Source: Bradyrhizobium mercantei
Lineage (GTDB): Bacteria > Pseudomonadota > Alphaproteobacteria > Rhizobiales > Xanthobacteraceae
DNA: 64,000 nt
NCBI RefSeq assembly: GCF_001982635.1
Contig: NZ_MKFI01000005.1
Location: forward strand, 1 to 64,000
Direction: 5' to 3'
Of this stretch, positions 8,404-16,834 are shown in pieces. Each line of letters starts with the position of its first letter. Within the stretch, counting starts at the first letter, position 1. The translations under genes and the position numbers were made by a program. The notes beneath the pieces were generated by a model that saw nothing but the letters and a program-made list of their open reading frames with translations, was not told where the DNA came from and made no database searches.

Positions 8404-9189
8404 ATGGCTGAATTCGCACTTCCGAAGAATTCGAAGATTTCCGGCGGCAAGACCTGGCCGAAGCCGGCCGGCGCCACCGAGACGCGCGAATTCCGGGTGT
8501 ATCGCTGGAACCCGGACGACGGCAAGAATCCGAGTGTCGACACCTATTATGTCGACACCCATGATTGCGGTCCGATGGTGCTCGACGGGCTGATCTGGAT
8601 CAAGAACCACATCGACCCGACGCTGACCTTCCGCCGCTCCTGCCGCGAAGGCGTCTGCGGCTCCTGCGCGATGAACATCGACGGCCAGAACACGCTGGCC
8701 TGCACCAAGTCGATGCATGACGTCGGCGCGGGCGGCGCGGTGAAGGTCAATCCGCTACCGCACCAGCCGGTGGTCAAGGACCTGGTCCCCGACCTGACCA
8801 ATTTCTACGCCCAGTATGCCTCGATCGAGCCGTGGCTGAAGACCACGACGCCGACGCCGCAGAAGGAGTGGAGGCAGAGCCACGAAGACCGCGAGAAGCT
8901 CGACGGGCTCTACGAATGCATCCTGTGCGCCTGCTGCTCGACCTCCTGCCCGAGCTACTGGTGGAACAGCGAACGCTTCCTCGGCCCCGCCGCACTGCTG
9001 CAAGCGACGCGCTGGGTCACCGACTCCCGCGATGAAGCGACCGGCGAGCGGCTCGACAATCTCGAGGACCCGTTCCGCCTCTATCGCTGCCACACCATCA
9101 TGAACTGCGCCAAGGCGTGCCCGAAGGGCCTCAATCCCTCGGAAGCGATCGCCGAGCTCAAGTTCAAGCTGGTCGAACGCCAGATCTGA
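8404..9189 (+). CDS. sdhB: Succinate dehydrogenase iron-sulfur subunit
   Basis: A 261-residue protein carrying three Fe-S centres. The [2Fe-2S] ligands are in SCREGVCGSCAMNIDGQ (about 79-95) and the later TLAC. The [4Fe-4S] and [3Fe-4S] ligands are in CILCACCSTSCPSYWW (about 173-188) and CHTIMNCAKACPKGLNP (about 230-246). It is the last gene of sdhCDAB and links SdhA to the membrane anchor. It is convergent with the acyl-CoA synthetase/acetyltransferase gene. Confidence 0.97.
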   Translation: MAEFALPKNSKISGGKTWPKPAGATETREFRVYRWNPDDGKNPSVDTYYVDTHDCGPMVLDGLIWIKNHIDPTLTFRRSCREGVCGSCAMNIDGQNTLACTKSMHDVGAGGAVKVNPLPHQPVVKDLVPDLTNFYAQYASIEPWLKTTTPTPQKEWRQSHEDREKLDGLYECILCACCSTSCPSYWWNSERFLGPAALLQATRWVTDSRDEATGERLDNLEDPFRLYRCHTIMNCAKACPKGLNPSEAIAELKFKLVERQI

Positions 9190-9202
9190 TCCGACGCGAC
9201 CG

Positions 9203-9230
9203 CGGCTGGCCTGTTCTCAGCGGCCAGCCG
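9203..9230. terminator. Inverted repeat between the convergent sdhB and synthetase genes
   Basis: CGGCTGGCC (9203-9211) pairs with GGCCAGCCG (9222-9230) over a 10-nt loop that contains the stop codon of the minus-strand gene. It sits where two transcripts converge. Neither side has a U-tract, so it may only stabilise 3' ends. Confidence 0.35.
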
Positions 9231-11967
9231 CCGCAGACCGGATCAGGATGTCGGCGCCGACCGCATCGACCCCCGGCTTGCGGAGGTCGAGCACGACGTC
9301 GACGATGCTGTGATCATCCGGATCCATCGTCATCGTGAAGCCGAGATCGCGGCACATCCCGATCATCGTGGTGTTCTCGGTCAGCACCTGGCCGGACAGG
9401 CGCTGCAATCCCTCCGACCGCGCATAGTGGATCAGGAGCTGCATCAGCGCCCAGCCAAGCCCTTTGCCCTTGAGATCGGACTGCAGCAGGATCGCGTATT
9501 CGGCGTTCTCGTACAGCGAGTCCGAATGCAGCCGGACCGCGCCCATCATCTCGCCTGAGTTCGGATCGAGCGCCACGAAGGCCATCGCGCGCGCATAATC
9601 GAGCTGGGTCAGGCGCGCGATGAAGGCGTGCGAGAATTCCTTCATCGCATGGAAGAAGCGCAGCCGGAGGTCTTCGGCGGTGACGCGCCGGAAGAAGGCC
9701 TCGACCATCGGCTCGTCCTCCGGCCGCATCGGCCGCACCGTGACGCGCGAGCCGTCGCGGAGCGCAAGCTCGCCCTCCCATTGCGACGGATAGGGCCGGA
9801 CCGCGAGCCGGGTCTGGCCGGCAAACAGCCGCGTCGGCTTGCGGATCGCCACCCGCGCATCGAGCGCGAGCACGCCGCTCTCGTCCGCCAGCATCGGGTT
9901 GATGTCGAGCTCGGCAACTTCAGGGATATCGGCGGCCATCTGCGCCAGCTTGACCAGGGTGAGCGGCACCATGTCGGGCGGGACGGCGGGCACATCGCCA
10001 TAGCCGCCGAGCAGTCGCGAGACGCGGGTACGTCCGACCAGCTCGCGCGCGAGATTCATGTCGACCGGCGGCAGCGCCAGCGCCTTGTCGTTGATCACCT
10101 CGACGGCGGGACCACCGCGGCCGAACACGATCACCGGACCGAAGGTCGGATCGTCGGCGATGCCGAGGATCAGTTCGCGTGCCGCGCGCCGCACGATCAT
10201 CGGCTGGATCGTCACGCCCTGCAGGATGGCATCGGGCCGCGCGCTCCGCGCCCGCGCCATGACGGTCCGGGCGGCTTCAATGACGCTATCTTTGGTGCGC
10301 AGGTCGAGGATCACCCCGCCGACATCGGACGCGTGGCGGATGTCGCGCGAGAACACCCTGACCACGATCGCATGTCCCGCGGCCAGGAACGGCGCGGCCT
10401 TCGCGGCGGCGTCCTCCGCGCTGTCGGCGACAACAGTCGTCACGATCGGAATGCGATAGGCCTCGAACAGCGCGACGATCTCGGCCGGATCGAGCCAGCC
10501 GCGTCCCTCCGACAATGCGGTCATGACCACATGCCGCGCCGCCGCTGTCTCCGGCGTGAACACCGAGGCGACGCCGGGCGGGGTCGCGGCGAGCGCTGTG
10601 GAGGCCTCGCGGTAGCGCACCAGATACATGAAGGCGCGCACCGCATCGTCCTCGGTCGGGAAATGCGGGATTCGCGCCGCCTCGAAGATCGCGCCGGTGC
10701 GCTCGTCGGCGCCGACCCACGCTGCCAGCACCAGTGCGGCCACCGCACTTCGTTTGGTCCTGCGGTCGCGCACGCATTGCGCCACCGCTTCGGCAATCCC
10801 CACGGCCGGCGCCACCGCCGTCTCGACATTCGCGACCAGAACGGCGTCGCTGTTGGCGTCATCGAGCAACGCGTTGAGCGCCACCACGTAGCGGGCGGCA
10901 TCCGCATCGCCCGCGATGTCGACGGGATTGGCGCATGACCAACCCGCCGGCAGCATCTGGTCGAGCCGCGCGATCGTCCCGTCGGTCAATGTCGCGGGCA
11001 CGCCGCCGAGCTCGGCCAACCGGTCGGTCGCGAGAATGCCGAGCCCGCCGCCATTGGTCAGGATCGCCAGCCGGTTGCCGCGCGGCACGAAGCCGCGGCC
11101 GAGCAGCTCGGCGCAATCGAACAGCTGGCGCAGGTCGTAGACGCGCAGCATGCCGGCGCGGCGGAACGCGGCGTCATAGACCGCATCGGAGCCGGCCAGC
11201 GCGCCGGTATGGGTCGCGGCGGCCTTTGCGCCCGGCGCCATCCGTCCCGACTTGACGATGATGACCGGCTTCATCCGCGCGGCGGCGCGCGCCGCCGACA
11301 TGAACTTGCGCGCGTCCATGACCGCCTCGAGGTAGATCAGGATCGCGCTGGTGTGATCGTCGAGCGCGAAATAATCCAGCAGGTCGGCGACGTCGACATC
11401 GAGCTGGTCGCCGATCGAGGCGATGCCGGAGAAGCCGAGCCGGCGCTCGGCCGCCCACTCGATCATCGCCGAGGCGACCGCACCCGACTGCGAGATCAGA
11501 GCGACGTGTCCATCGGAGGGCTGATGCGAGGCGAAGCTCGCATTGAGCTTGGCGCGCGGCACCATGACGCCGAGGCAATTCGGTCCGATCAGGCGCATGC
11601 CATAGCGCCGCGCCGTCTGCCCCGCGATCTCTGCCAGTGAACCCGCGCCGTGGCCGAGACCGGCCGACAGGATCGCCGCGCCGGCAACACCGGCGGCACC
11701 CGCCTCCGCCACGATCTCTGGAACCGCAGCCGCCGGTGCGCTGATCACGACGAGGTCCGGAACGAATGGCAGCGACTTCAGGTCCGGAACGGTCGGCGCG
11801 CCATCGACCTCGGCATAGTGCCGATTGACGACGCCGAGCTTGCCAGTGAAGCCGCTCGCCTTGATGTTTCGGAGCACCGCCGCGCCGAGCGACGACGGCC
11901 GCGGGCTGCCACCGATCACCGCGATGCTTCGAGGCGAAAATACCCGCTCCAGGCCGAACGTCGACAT
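9217..11967 (-). CDS. ADP-forming acyl-CoA synthetase fused to GNAT acetyltransferase (Pat-like)
   Basis: A 916-residue multidomain protein. In order: a CoA-binding Rossmann domain (FSPRSIAVIGGS near the N-terminus), succinyl-CoA ligase-like domains with the phospho-histidine motif THTGALAG near residue 255, an ATP-grasp domain (about 480-700), and a C-terminal GNAT domain (about 745-900) with the acetyl-CoA loop LKGKGLGWAL. Related proteins act as protein lysine acetyltransferases or acetate-CoA ligases. Because both catalytic motifs look intact, either or both activities are possible. I start at ATG 11967 (MSTFGLERVF); the frame stays open 26 codons further upstream but without family similarity. 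Confidence 0.85.
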   Translation of the reverse strand: MSTFGLERVFSPRSIAVIGGSPRPSSLGAAVLRNIKASGFTGKLGVVNRHYAEVDGAPTVPDLKSLPFVPDLVVISAPAAAVPEIVAEAGAAGVAGAAILSAGLGHGAGSLAEIAGQTARRYGMRLIGPNCLGVMVPRAKLNASFASHQPSDGHVALISQSGAVASAMIEWAAERRLGFSGIASIGDQLDVDVADLLDYFALDDHTSAILIYLEAVMDARKFMSAARAAARMKPVIIVKSGRMAPGAKAAATHTGALAGSDAVYDAAFRRAGMLRVYDLRQLFDCAELLGRGFVPRGNRLAILTNGGGLGILATDRLAELGGVPATLTDGTIARLDQMLPAGWSCANPVDIAGDADAARYVVALNALLDDANSDAVLVANVETAVAPAVGIAEAVAQCVRDRRTKRSAVAALVLAAWVGADERTGAIFEAARIPHFPTEDDAVRAFMYLVRYREASTALAATPPGVASVFTPETAAARHVVMTALSEGRGWLDPAEIVALFEAYRIPIVTTVVADSAEDAAAKAAPFLAAGHAIVVRVFSRDIRHASDVGGVILDLRTKDSVIEAARTVMARARSARPDAILQGVTIQPMIVRRAARELILGIADDPTFGPVIVFGRGGPAVEVINDKALALPPVDMNLARELVGRTRVSRLLGGYGDVPAVPPDMVPLTLVKLAQMAADIPEVAELDINPMLADESGVLALDARVAIRKPTRLFAGQTRLAVRPYPSQWEGELALRDGSRVTVRPMRPEDEPMVEAFFRRVTAEDLRLRFFHAMKEFSHAFIARLTQLDYARAMAFVALDPNSGEMMGAVRLHSDSLYENAEYAILLQSDLKGKGLGWALMQLLIHYARSEGLQRLSGQVLTENTTMIGMCRDLGFTMTMDPDDHSIVDVVLDLRKPGVDAVGADILIRSAAAGR

Positions 11968-12067
11968 TGCGTGGTCTCGCAGGGAACACGCGGACGCGCG
12001 AGGCGTCCGCGCATGAACTCTACTTCGTCGTTCGGTCCATTGCACCCATCGCGCAGCGAGAGTCCAA

Positions 12068-13942
12068 TCAATGCAGGCCGAGCGCCTGCGCCAAATTGAA
12101 GGTCAGGAAGCTCGCGACATAGGCCAGTGCGAGCATGTAGACGAACGTCACCACCATCCACTTCGCGCCGCCGGTCTCGCGGCGGATCACCGCGAGCGTC
12201 GAGGCGCATTGCGGGGCGAAGATGTACCAGACCAGCAGCGAGAGCGCGGTCGCCAGCGTCCATTTCTGCGCCAGCACCTGGCCGATCGCATCCGCCGCCT
12301 CCTTGCCGCCCTCGATCGAATAGACGGTGCCGAGTGCGGCGACCGCGACCTCGCGCGCCGCCATGCCCGGGATCAGCGCCACCGCGATCTGCCAGTTGAA
12401 GCCGATCGGCCGCAGCAGCGGCTCGAGCGCATGACCGATCATCGCCGCAAAGCTGTAATTGATCGCGGGCCCATCGGCGCCGGCCGGCGCCTGCGGGAAC
12501 GAGGCCAGGAACCAGATCAGCACCATCATCGACAGGATCGTGGTGCCGGCGCGATACAGGAACATCTTGGCGCGGGTGAACACGCCGAGCGCGATGCTGC
12601 GCAGCCGCGGCACCTTGTAGTCGGGCAATTCCAGCATGAACGGCGCCGGCGCATGGTCGCGCCACAGGAAGAATTTCGCGATCGCCGACACCGTCAGCGC
12701 GCTGGTGATGCCGGCGGCATAGAGGCCGAACATCACGAGCCCCTGCAGATTGACGAAGCCCCACACCGTGGTCGCCGGGACAAAGGCCGAGATGATCAGC
12801 GTGTAGACCGGGATGCGCGCCGAGCAGGTCATCAGCGGCGCGATCAAAATCGTGGTCAGGCGGTCGCGCGGATTGTCGATCACCCGCGTCGCCATGATGC
12901 CGGGAATCGCGCAGGCGAAGCTCGACAGCAACGGAATGAAGGCGCGGCCATGCAGCCCGGCGCCGCCCATGATGCGGTCCATCAGGAACGCAGCGCGCGC
13001 CATGTAGCCGAAATCCTCCAGCAGCAGGATGAACAGGAAGATGATGATGATCTGCGGCAGGAACACGATGACGCTGCCGACGCCGGAGATCACGCCGTTT
13101 TGCAGGAAGCTCTGCAACAGGCTCCAGCTCTCCGGCAGCACGCCATGAATTAATTGCCCGAGCGCCGAGAAACTGTCCGACAGCAACTCCATCGCCGGCT
13201 GCGCCCAGCTGAACACGGCCTGGAACATCACGAACAGGATCACGGCGAGAACGAGAAGGCCCCAGACCGGATGCAGCACGACCGAATCTATCCGGCTGGT
13301 CAGCGTGTCGGGCTTGGCCGGCAGCGTGACCGCCGCGGCGATGATGCGGTCCGCCTCGCGCTGCGCCGCCTTGAGGTCGGCGATCGTCGGCGTCGTCCAT
13401 TCGCTGGCCGCGGCCTCATGCGACCTCGCCAGGAATTCGTCGGTCCGCTTCAACAGCTCGTCGACACCGCCCTTGCGGACCGCGACCGCGGTCACGATCG
13501 GTAGCCCCAGCTCCTGCGACATCCGATCCAGATCGATCGTGACGCCGCGGCGCTTCGCGATATCGATCATGTTGAGCACGAGCATCATCGGCCGGCCGAC
13601 GCGCTTCAGCTCGAGCACCAGCCGCAAGGTCAGCCGCAGATTGGTGGCGTCGGCGACGCAGAGCACGAGATCGGGCACCGCCTCGCCGTCGAACCGGCCG
13701 AGCACGATGTCGCGGGTGATCTCCTCGTCCGGGCTGCGGCCGCGCAGCGAATAGGTGCCGGGCAGGTCGAGCACCGTCACGCTGCGGCCCTCCGGCGTGA
13801 CGAACCCGCCGGATTTGCGCTCGACCGTGACGCCCGGATAATTGGCGACCTTCTGGGTGCTGCCGGTCAGCCGGTTGAACAGCGACGTCTTGCCGGTGTT
13901 CGGGGCACCGACCAGCGCCAGACGCAGGGATGCAGCGGTCAT
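12068..13942 (-). CDS. feoB: Ferrous iron transport protein B
   Basis: A 624-residue inner-membrane Fe(II) transporter. The cytoplasmic G domain starts with GAPNTGKTSLFNRLTG (G1, residues about 12-27), has YPGVTVERKSG as switch I, DLPGTYSLRGRSPDE (G3) and LNMIDIAKRRG (G4). A helical GDI-like spacer follows, then the membrane region from about residue 225 with two Gate motifs, the first of which contains the conserved Cys in SSFACAIPG. It is shorter than E. coli FeoB (773). It is in an operon with feoA, 24 bp upstream. No feoC is present. Confidence 0.95.
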   Translation of the reverse strand: MTAASLRLALVGAPNTGKTSLFNRLTGSTQKVANYPGVTVERKSGGFVTPEGRSVTVLDLPGTYSLRGRSPDEEITRDIVLGRFDGEAVPDLVLCVADATNLRLTLRLVLELKRVGRPMMLVLNMIDIAKRRGVTIDLDRMSQELGLPIVTAVAVRKGGVDELLKRTDEFLARSHEAAASEWTTPTIADLKAAQREADRIIAAAVTLPAKPDTLTSRIDSVVLHPVWGLLVLAVILFVMFQAVFSWAQPAMELLSDSFSALGQLIHGVLPESWSLLQSFLQNGVISGVGSVIVFLPQIIIIFLFILLLEDFGYMARAAFLMDRIMGGAGLHGRAFIPLLSSFACAIPGIMATRVIDNPRDRLTTILIAPLMTCSARIPVYTLIISAFVPATTVWGFVNLQGLVMFGLYAAGITSALTVSAIAKFFLWRDHAPAPFMLELPDYKVPRLRSIALGVFTRAKMFLYRAGTTILSMMVLIWFLASFPQAPAGADGPAINYSFAAMIGHALEPLLRPIGFNWQIAVALIPGMAAREVAVAALGTVYSIEGGKEAADAIGQVLAQKWTLATALSLLVWYIFAPQCASTLAVIRRETGGAKWMVVTFVYMLALAYVASFLTFNLAQALGLH

Positions 13943-13966
13943 TCGACGATCACAGCCATTCTACGA

Positions 13967-14260
13967 TTACAGCCGTTCTACGATTACAGACATGGCTTCG
14001 CTCCGGCGCAGCGCGATCGTGATGTTGTCGACGCGCACCGCGATCGGGTCCCTCCGGATCGTGCCCTCATGCAGGATTTCCACGCGCGCGCCCTCGACAA
14101 ATCCCATCTCGACCAGGCGCTGCTCGAGCTCCTGCGGAGACAGCGATGAGCCCGTCACGAGCGCATCGAGCCTGATGATCTTTCCGACAAAACCGCGATC
14201 CGCACGCCCGAGCCGGATGTCCTGTAAATTATCCTGGGTGGAGTTTGGATCGCCTGTCAT
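13967..14260 (-). CDS. feoA: Ferrous iron transport protein A
   Basis: A 97-residue cytoplasmic protein with a single SH3-like FeoA domain from about residue 25 to the end (LEQRLVEMGFVEGARVEILH, then RDPIAVRVDNITIALRRSEA). It is required for FeoB-dependent uptake in other bacteria. The N-terminal 25 residues are an unstructured extension. It is the first gene of feoAB; its upstream region carries an iron-box-like inverted repeat at 14314-14330. Confidence 0.93.
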   Translation of the reverse strand: MTGDPNSTQDNLQDIRLGRADRGFVGKIIRLDALVTGSSLSPQELEQRLVEMGFVEGARVEILHEGTIRRDPIAVRVDNITIALRRSEAMSVIVERL

Positions 14261-14313
14261 GCGGCCTGTTTTTCAGCAGGTAGTCACAGGGTCAAGCATT
14301 TGCCCGTGAGAGG

Positions 14314-14330
14314 TTTTAGAACTCCTAAAA
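14314..14330 (-). promoter_or_regulatory. Candidate Irr-type iron control element (ICE) upstream of feoAB
   Basis: A perfect inverted repeat TTTTAG-AACTC-CTAAAA, 54 bp before the feoA ATG, in the 325-bp gene-free region shared with the divergent histidine kinase. ICE motifs bound by Irr in Bradyrhizobium follow the pattern TTTAGAA-N-TTCTAAA; this site keeps the TTTAGAAC half and has one mismatch in the other half. Placement in front of an iron-uptake operon supports the reading. Apart from this site and the kinase's RBS-like bases, I see nothing else distinct in 14261-14585. Confidence 0.55.
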
Positions 14331-14585
14331 ACAGCGCCCGGAAGCGCGATCCGGGTCGATTTTCCGCTTGACTGCCGGCTGCGTGCTAACGAGGCCGTGA
14401 TGGCACCGCGCAACATCCACCCCGTGCCGCTCCGGAGGTGAGCCGGCTCCCAATTGATCGATCCGGGTTGGCCTCCGGTAACCTTGACCGGCGGCGGGAT
14501 GGCGCCTGCGCCGCACGCCAGAGCGGGGATTCGCTTTCTCCGGCGCAACGGTTTGCGTTAAGGTCCGCAAGGAGCCGGAGCGCCC

Positions 14586-16730
14586 GTGCAGACCGCACAC
14601 CGCAATTCGCTGAGACTGCTGCAATGGATGATGGCCGCGTCGCTGGCCCTTCCGCTGGCGCTGTTCATATTTGCTTCCGTGATGTCCTGGATCTCGACCA
14701 GCGAGGCCGCCGACCAGGAGATCCAGCGGACGCTCGACGTCACCCATGAGCACGCGCTCAAGGTGTTCGAGACCATCGACCGCAGCCTGGCCGAGGTCAC
14801 CGAGGTCATCCGCGGCATGCGTGACGACGACATCGTCGTGCACAACAAGGACCTGCACCAGCGGCTGCGCCAGGTCGCCGAGGCGCTGCCCCAGGTGAAA
14901 TCGGTCTGGGTGTTCGATTCCAATGGCCGCGCGCTGGTCAACAGCCTGATGTATCCAACCCCCGACATCGATTTCTCGGATCGGGACTACTTCCGAATCC
15001 ATGTCCAGGGCGACTACGGCACCTATATCGGCGAAGTGCTGAAGCCGCGGCCGCCCTATCAGGGATCACGATTCTTCGGCGTCGGCCGGCGCCGCAACAA
15101 TGAGGACGGCAGCTTTGCCGGCGTGATCCAGGCCTCGGTGCTTCCGGAATATTTCGAGAATTTCTATGCCCGGATCGGCCGCGAGCCCGGCAGCTTCCTG
15201 GCGCTGATCCGGGCCGACGGCACGGTGCTGGCGCACTACCCCGTCCTCGGCCACGAGGTCCGGTTCGAGCCCGGCGGCCCGCTCGGACAACAGCTCGTCG
15301 CCCATCCCGAAGCCGGCACCATGACCATCCAGTCTCCGGCGGACGGCATCGAGCGGCGCATGCGCTATCAGCGGCTGGCCGGATACCCGATCTATGTCAG
15401 CGCCGGCCTCGAAACCGAGGCCATCCGCTCGCGCTGGGTCTCGACCATAGCCCAGCACCTGATCTTCGGTATCCCGGCCACCGCGCTGCTGTTCGGCCTG
15501 CTCGCGCTCGCCTTCCGGCGAACCCAGCGCCTGCAGGAGGAGGCCAACCGGCGCATCGAAGCCGAGGAGGCGTTGCGGCATGGCCAGCGGCTCGAGGCGC
15601 TCGGCCAACTCACCGGCGGCGTCGCGCACGACTTCAACAATCTCCTCACCGTGATCCGCGCTTCGGTCGACATGTTGCGGCGGCCGGACCTGCCGGAGCC
15701 GCGGCGACAGCGCTACATCGACGCGATCTCCAACACCGTCAATCGCGCCGCCAAGCTGACCAATCAGCTGCTCGCGTTCGCGAGGCGGCAAGCCCTCAAA
15801 CCCGAGGTGTTCGATGCCTCCCAGAACGTCCGCACCCTGAGCGAGATGATCGCAACCCTGATCGGCTCGCGGATCGAGATCACGGCGCAGGTGCCGGACG
15901 AGAGCTGCCTCGTCAACGCCGACGCCGGCCAGTTCGAGACCGCCATCATCAACATGGCGGTCAACGCGCGCGACGCCATGGACGGCGTCGGCCGGCTCAC
16001 GATCGCGGTTCGCGCCGTCGACAAGCTGCCGTCCGCGACCAGCATGCCGCCGAGCCGGCAGGGCCACGTCGCGGTGTCGGTGGCCGACACCGGCGTCGGG
16101 ATTCCGCAGGAGCTGTTCGGCCGCATCTTCGAGCCGTTCTACACCACCAAGGAGGTCGGTCACGGCACCGGCCTCGGCCTGTCGCAGGTGTTCGGCTTCG
16201 CCAAGCAGTCCGGCGGCGAGGTCACCGTCACCAGTGAAGTCGGCAAGGGTGCGACATTCACGCTGTATTTGCCGCGCGTCACCGGCGGGCACGGCGCGCA
16301 ACCACGGCTCACCGAGGATGCACCGTCGGTCGACCGGACCAGCGCATCGGTCCTGATCGTCGAGGACAATGCCGAGGTCGGCAAGTTCGCCGCCGACACG
16401 TTGACGCAGCTCGGCTGCACCTGCGTGCTGGTCGAGAACGCCACCCACGCGCTGGAGGAGCTCGCAGTCGACCCCAGCAGGTTCGACCTGGTGTTCACCG
16501 ATGTCGTGATGCCCGGCATGAGCGGCATCGAGCTCGCCGAGGAGATCCGCCGGCAGGGCCTCGACCTGCCGATCGTGCTCGCCTCCGGCTACAGCCAGGT
16601 GCTGTCGCAGCAAGGCAGCGGCGGCTTCGAGCTGCTGCAGAAGCCCTATTCCGCCGAACAGCTCGCGCGCGTGCTGCACAAGGCCGCGCGCTCGCGGAGG
16701 CTGCGGCGGGATCAGGCGCCGGCGGAGTGA
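14586..16730 (+). CDS. Hybrid sensor histidine kinase/response regulator
   Basis: A 714-residue membrane sensor. An N-terminal helix (about 15-37) and a second one (about 291-312) bracket a periplasmic double-Cache-like sensor domain (YPTPDIDFSDRDYFRIH fits dCache). A coiled linker follows, then the H-box LGQLTGGVAHDFNNLL with the phospho-accepting His near 348, an HATPase domain (NMAVNARDAMDG, DTGVGIP, GTGLGLSQV), and a C-terminal receiver domain with phospho-Asp in FTDVVMPGMSG near 638. The start is GTG 14586 with GGAG close upstream. The signal and the downstream output are unknown; no separate regulator gene is adjacent. Confidence 0.9.
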   Translation: MQTAHRNSLRLLQWMMAASLALPLALFIFASVMSWISTSEAADQEIQRTLDVTHEHALKVFETIDRSLAEVTEVIRGMRDDDIVVHNKDLHQRLRQVAEALPQVKSVWVFDSNGRALVNSLMYPTPDIDFSDRDYFRIHVQGDYGTYIGEVLKPRPPYQGSRFFGVGRRRNNEDGSFAGVIQASVLPEYFENFYARIGREPGSFLALIRADGTVLAHYPVLGHEVRFEPGGPLGQQLVAHPEAGTMTIQSPADGIERRMRYQRLAGYPIYVSAGLETEAIRSRWVSTIAQHLIFGIPATALLFGLLALAFRRTQRLQEEANRRIEAEEALRHGQRLEALGQLTGGVAHDFNNLLTVIRASVDMLRRPDLPEPRRQRYIDAISNTVNRAAKLTNQLLAFARRQALKPEVFDASQNVRTLSEMIATLIGSRIEITAQVPDESCLVNADAGQFETAIINMAVNARDAMDGVGRLTIAVRAVDKLPSATSMPPSRQGHVAVSVADTGVGIPQELFGRIFEPFYTTKEVGHGTGLGLSQVFGFAKQSGGEVTVTSEVGKGATFTLYLPRVTGGHGAQPRLTEDAPSVDRTSASVLIVEDNAEVGKFAADTLTQLGCTCVLVENATHALEELAVDPSRFDLVFTDVVMPGMSGIELAEEIRRQGLDLPIVLASGYSQVLSQQGSGGFELLQKPYSAEQLARVLHKAARSRRLRRDQAPAE

Positions 16731-16834
16731 ATGAATCGCGTGCGCGTGCCGCCAATTCGCCGTCAGTGAAGATGCTCGCGGCCGGCCGCCGGAAACGGGA
16801 TGGAACCGGCTGATTTCCCTGGCGTTGACGTGGC

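Noticed and set aside
6133..8718. An 861-codon open frame on the minus strand antisense to sdhD/sdhA/sdhB
   Set aside because: It is a codon-bias shadow: the plus strand encodes highly conserved succinate dehydrogenase subunits, and the antisense protein has no motif and a composition typical of shadow frames.
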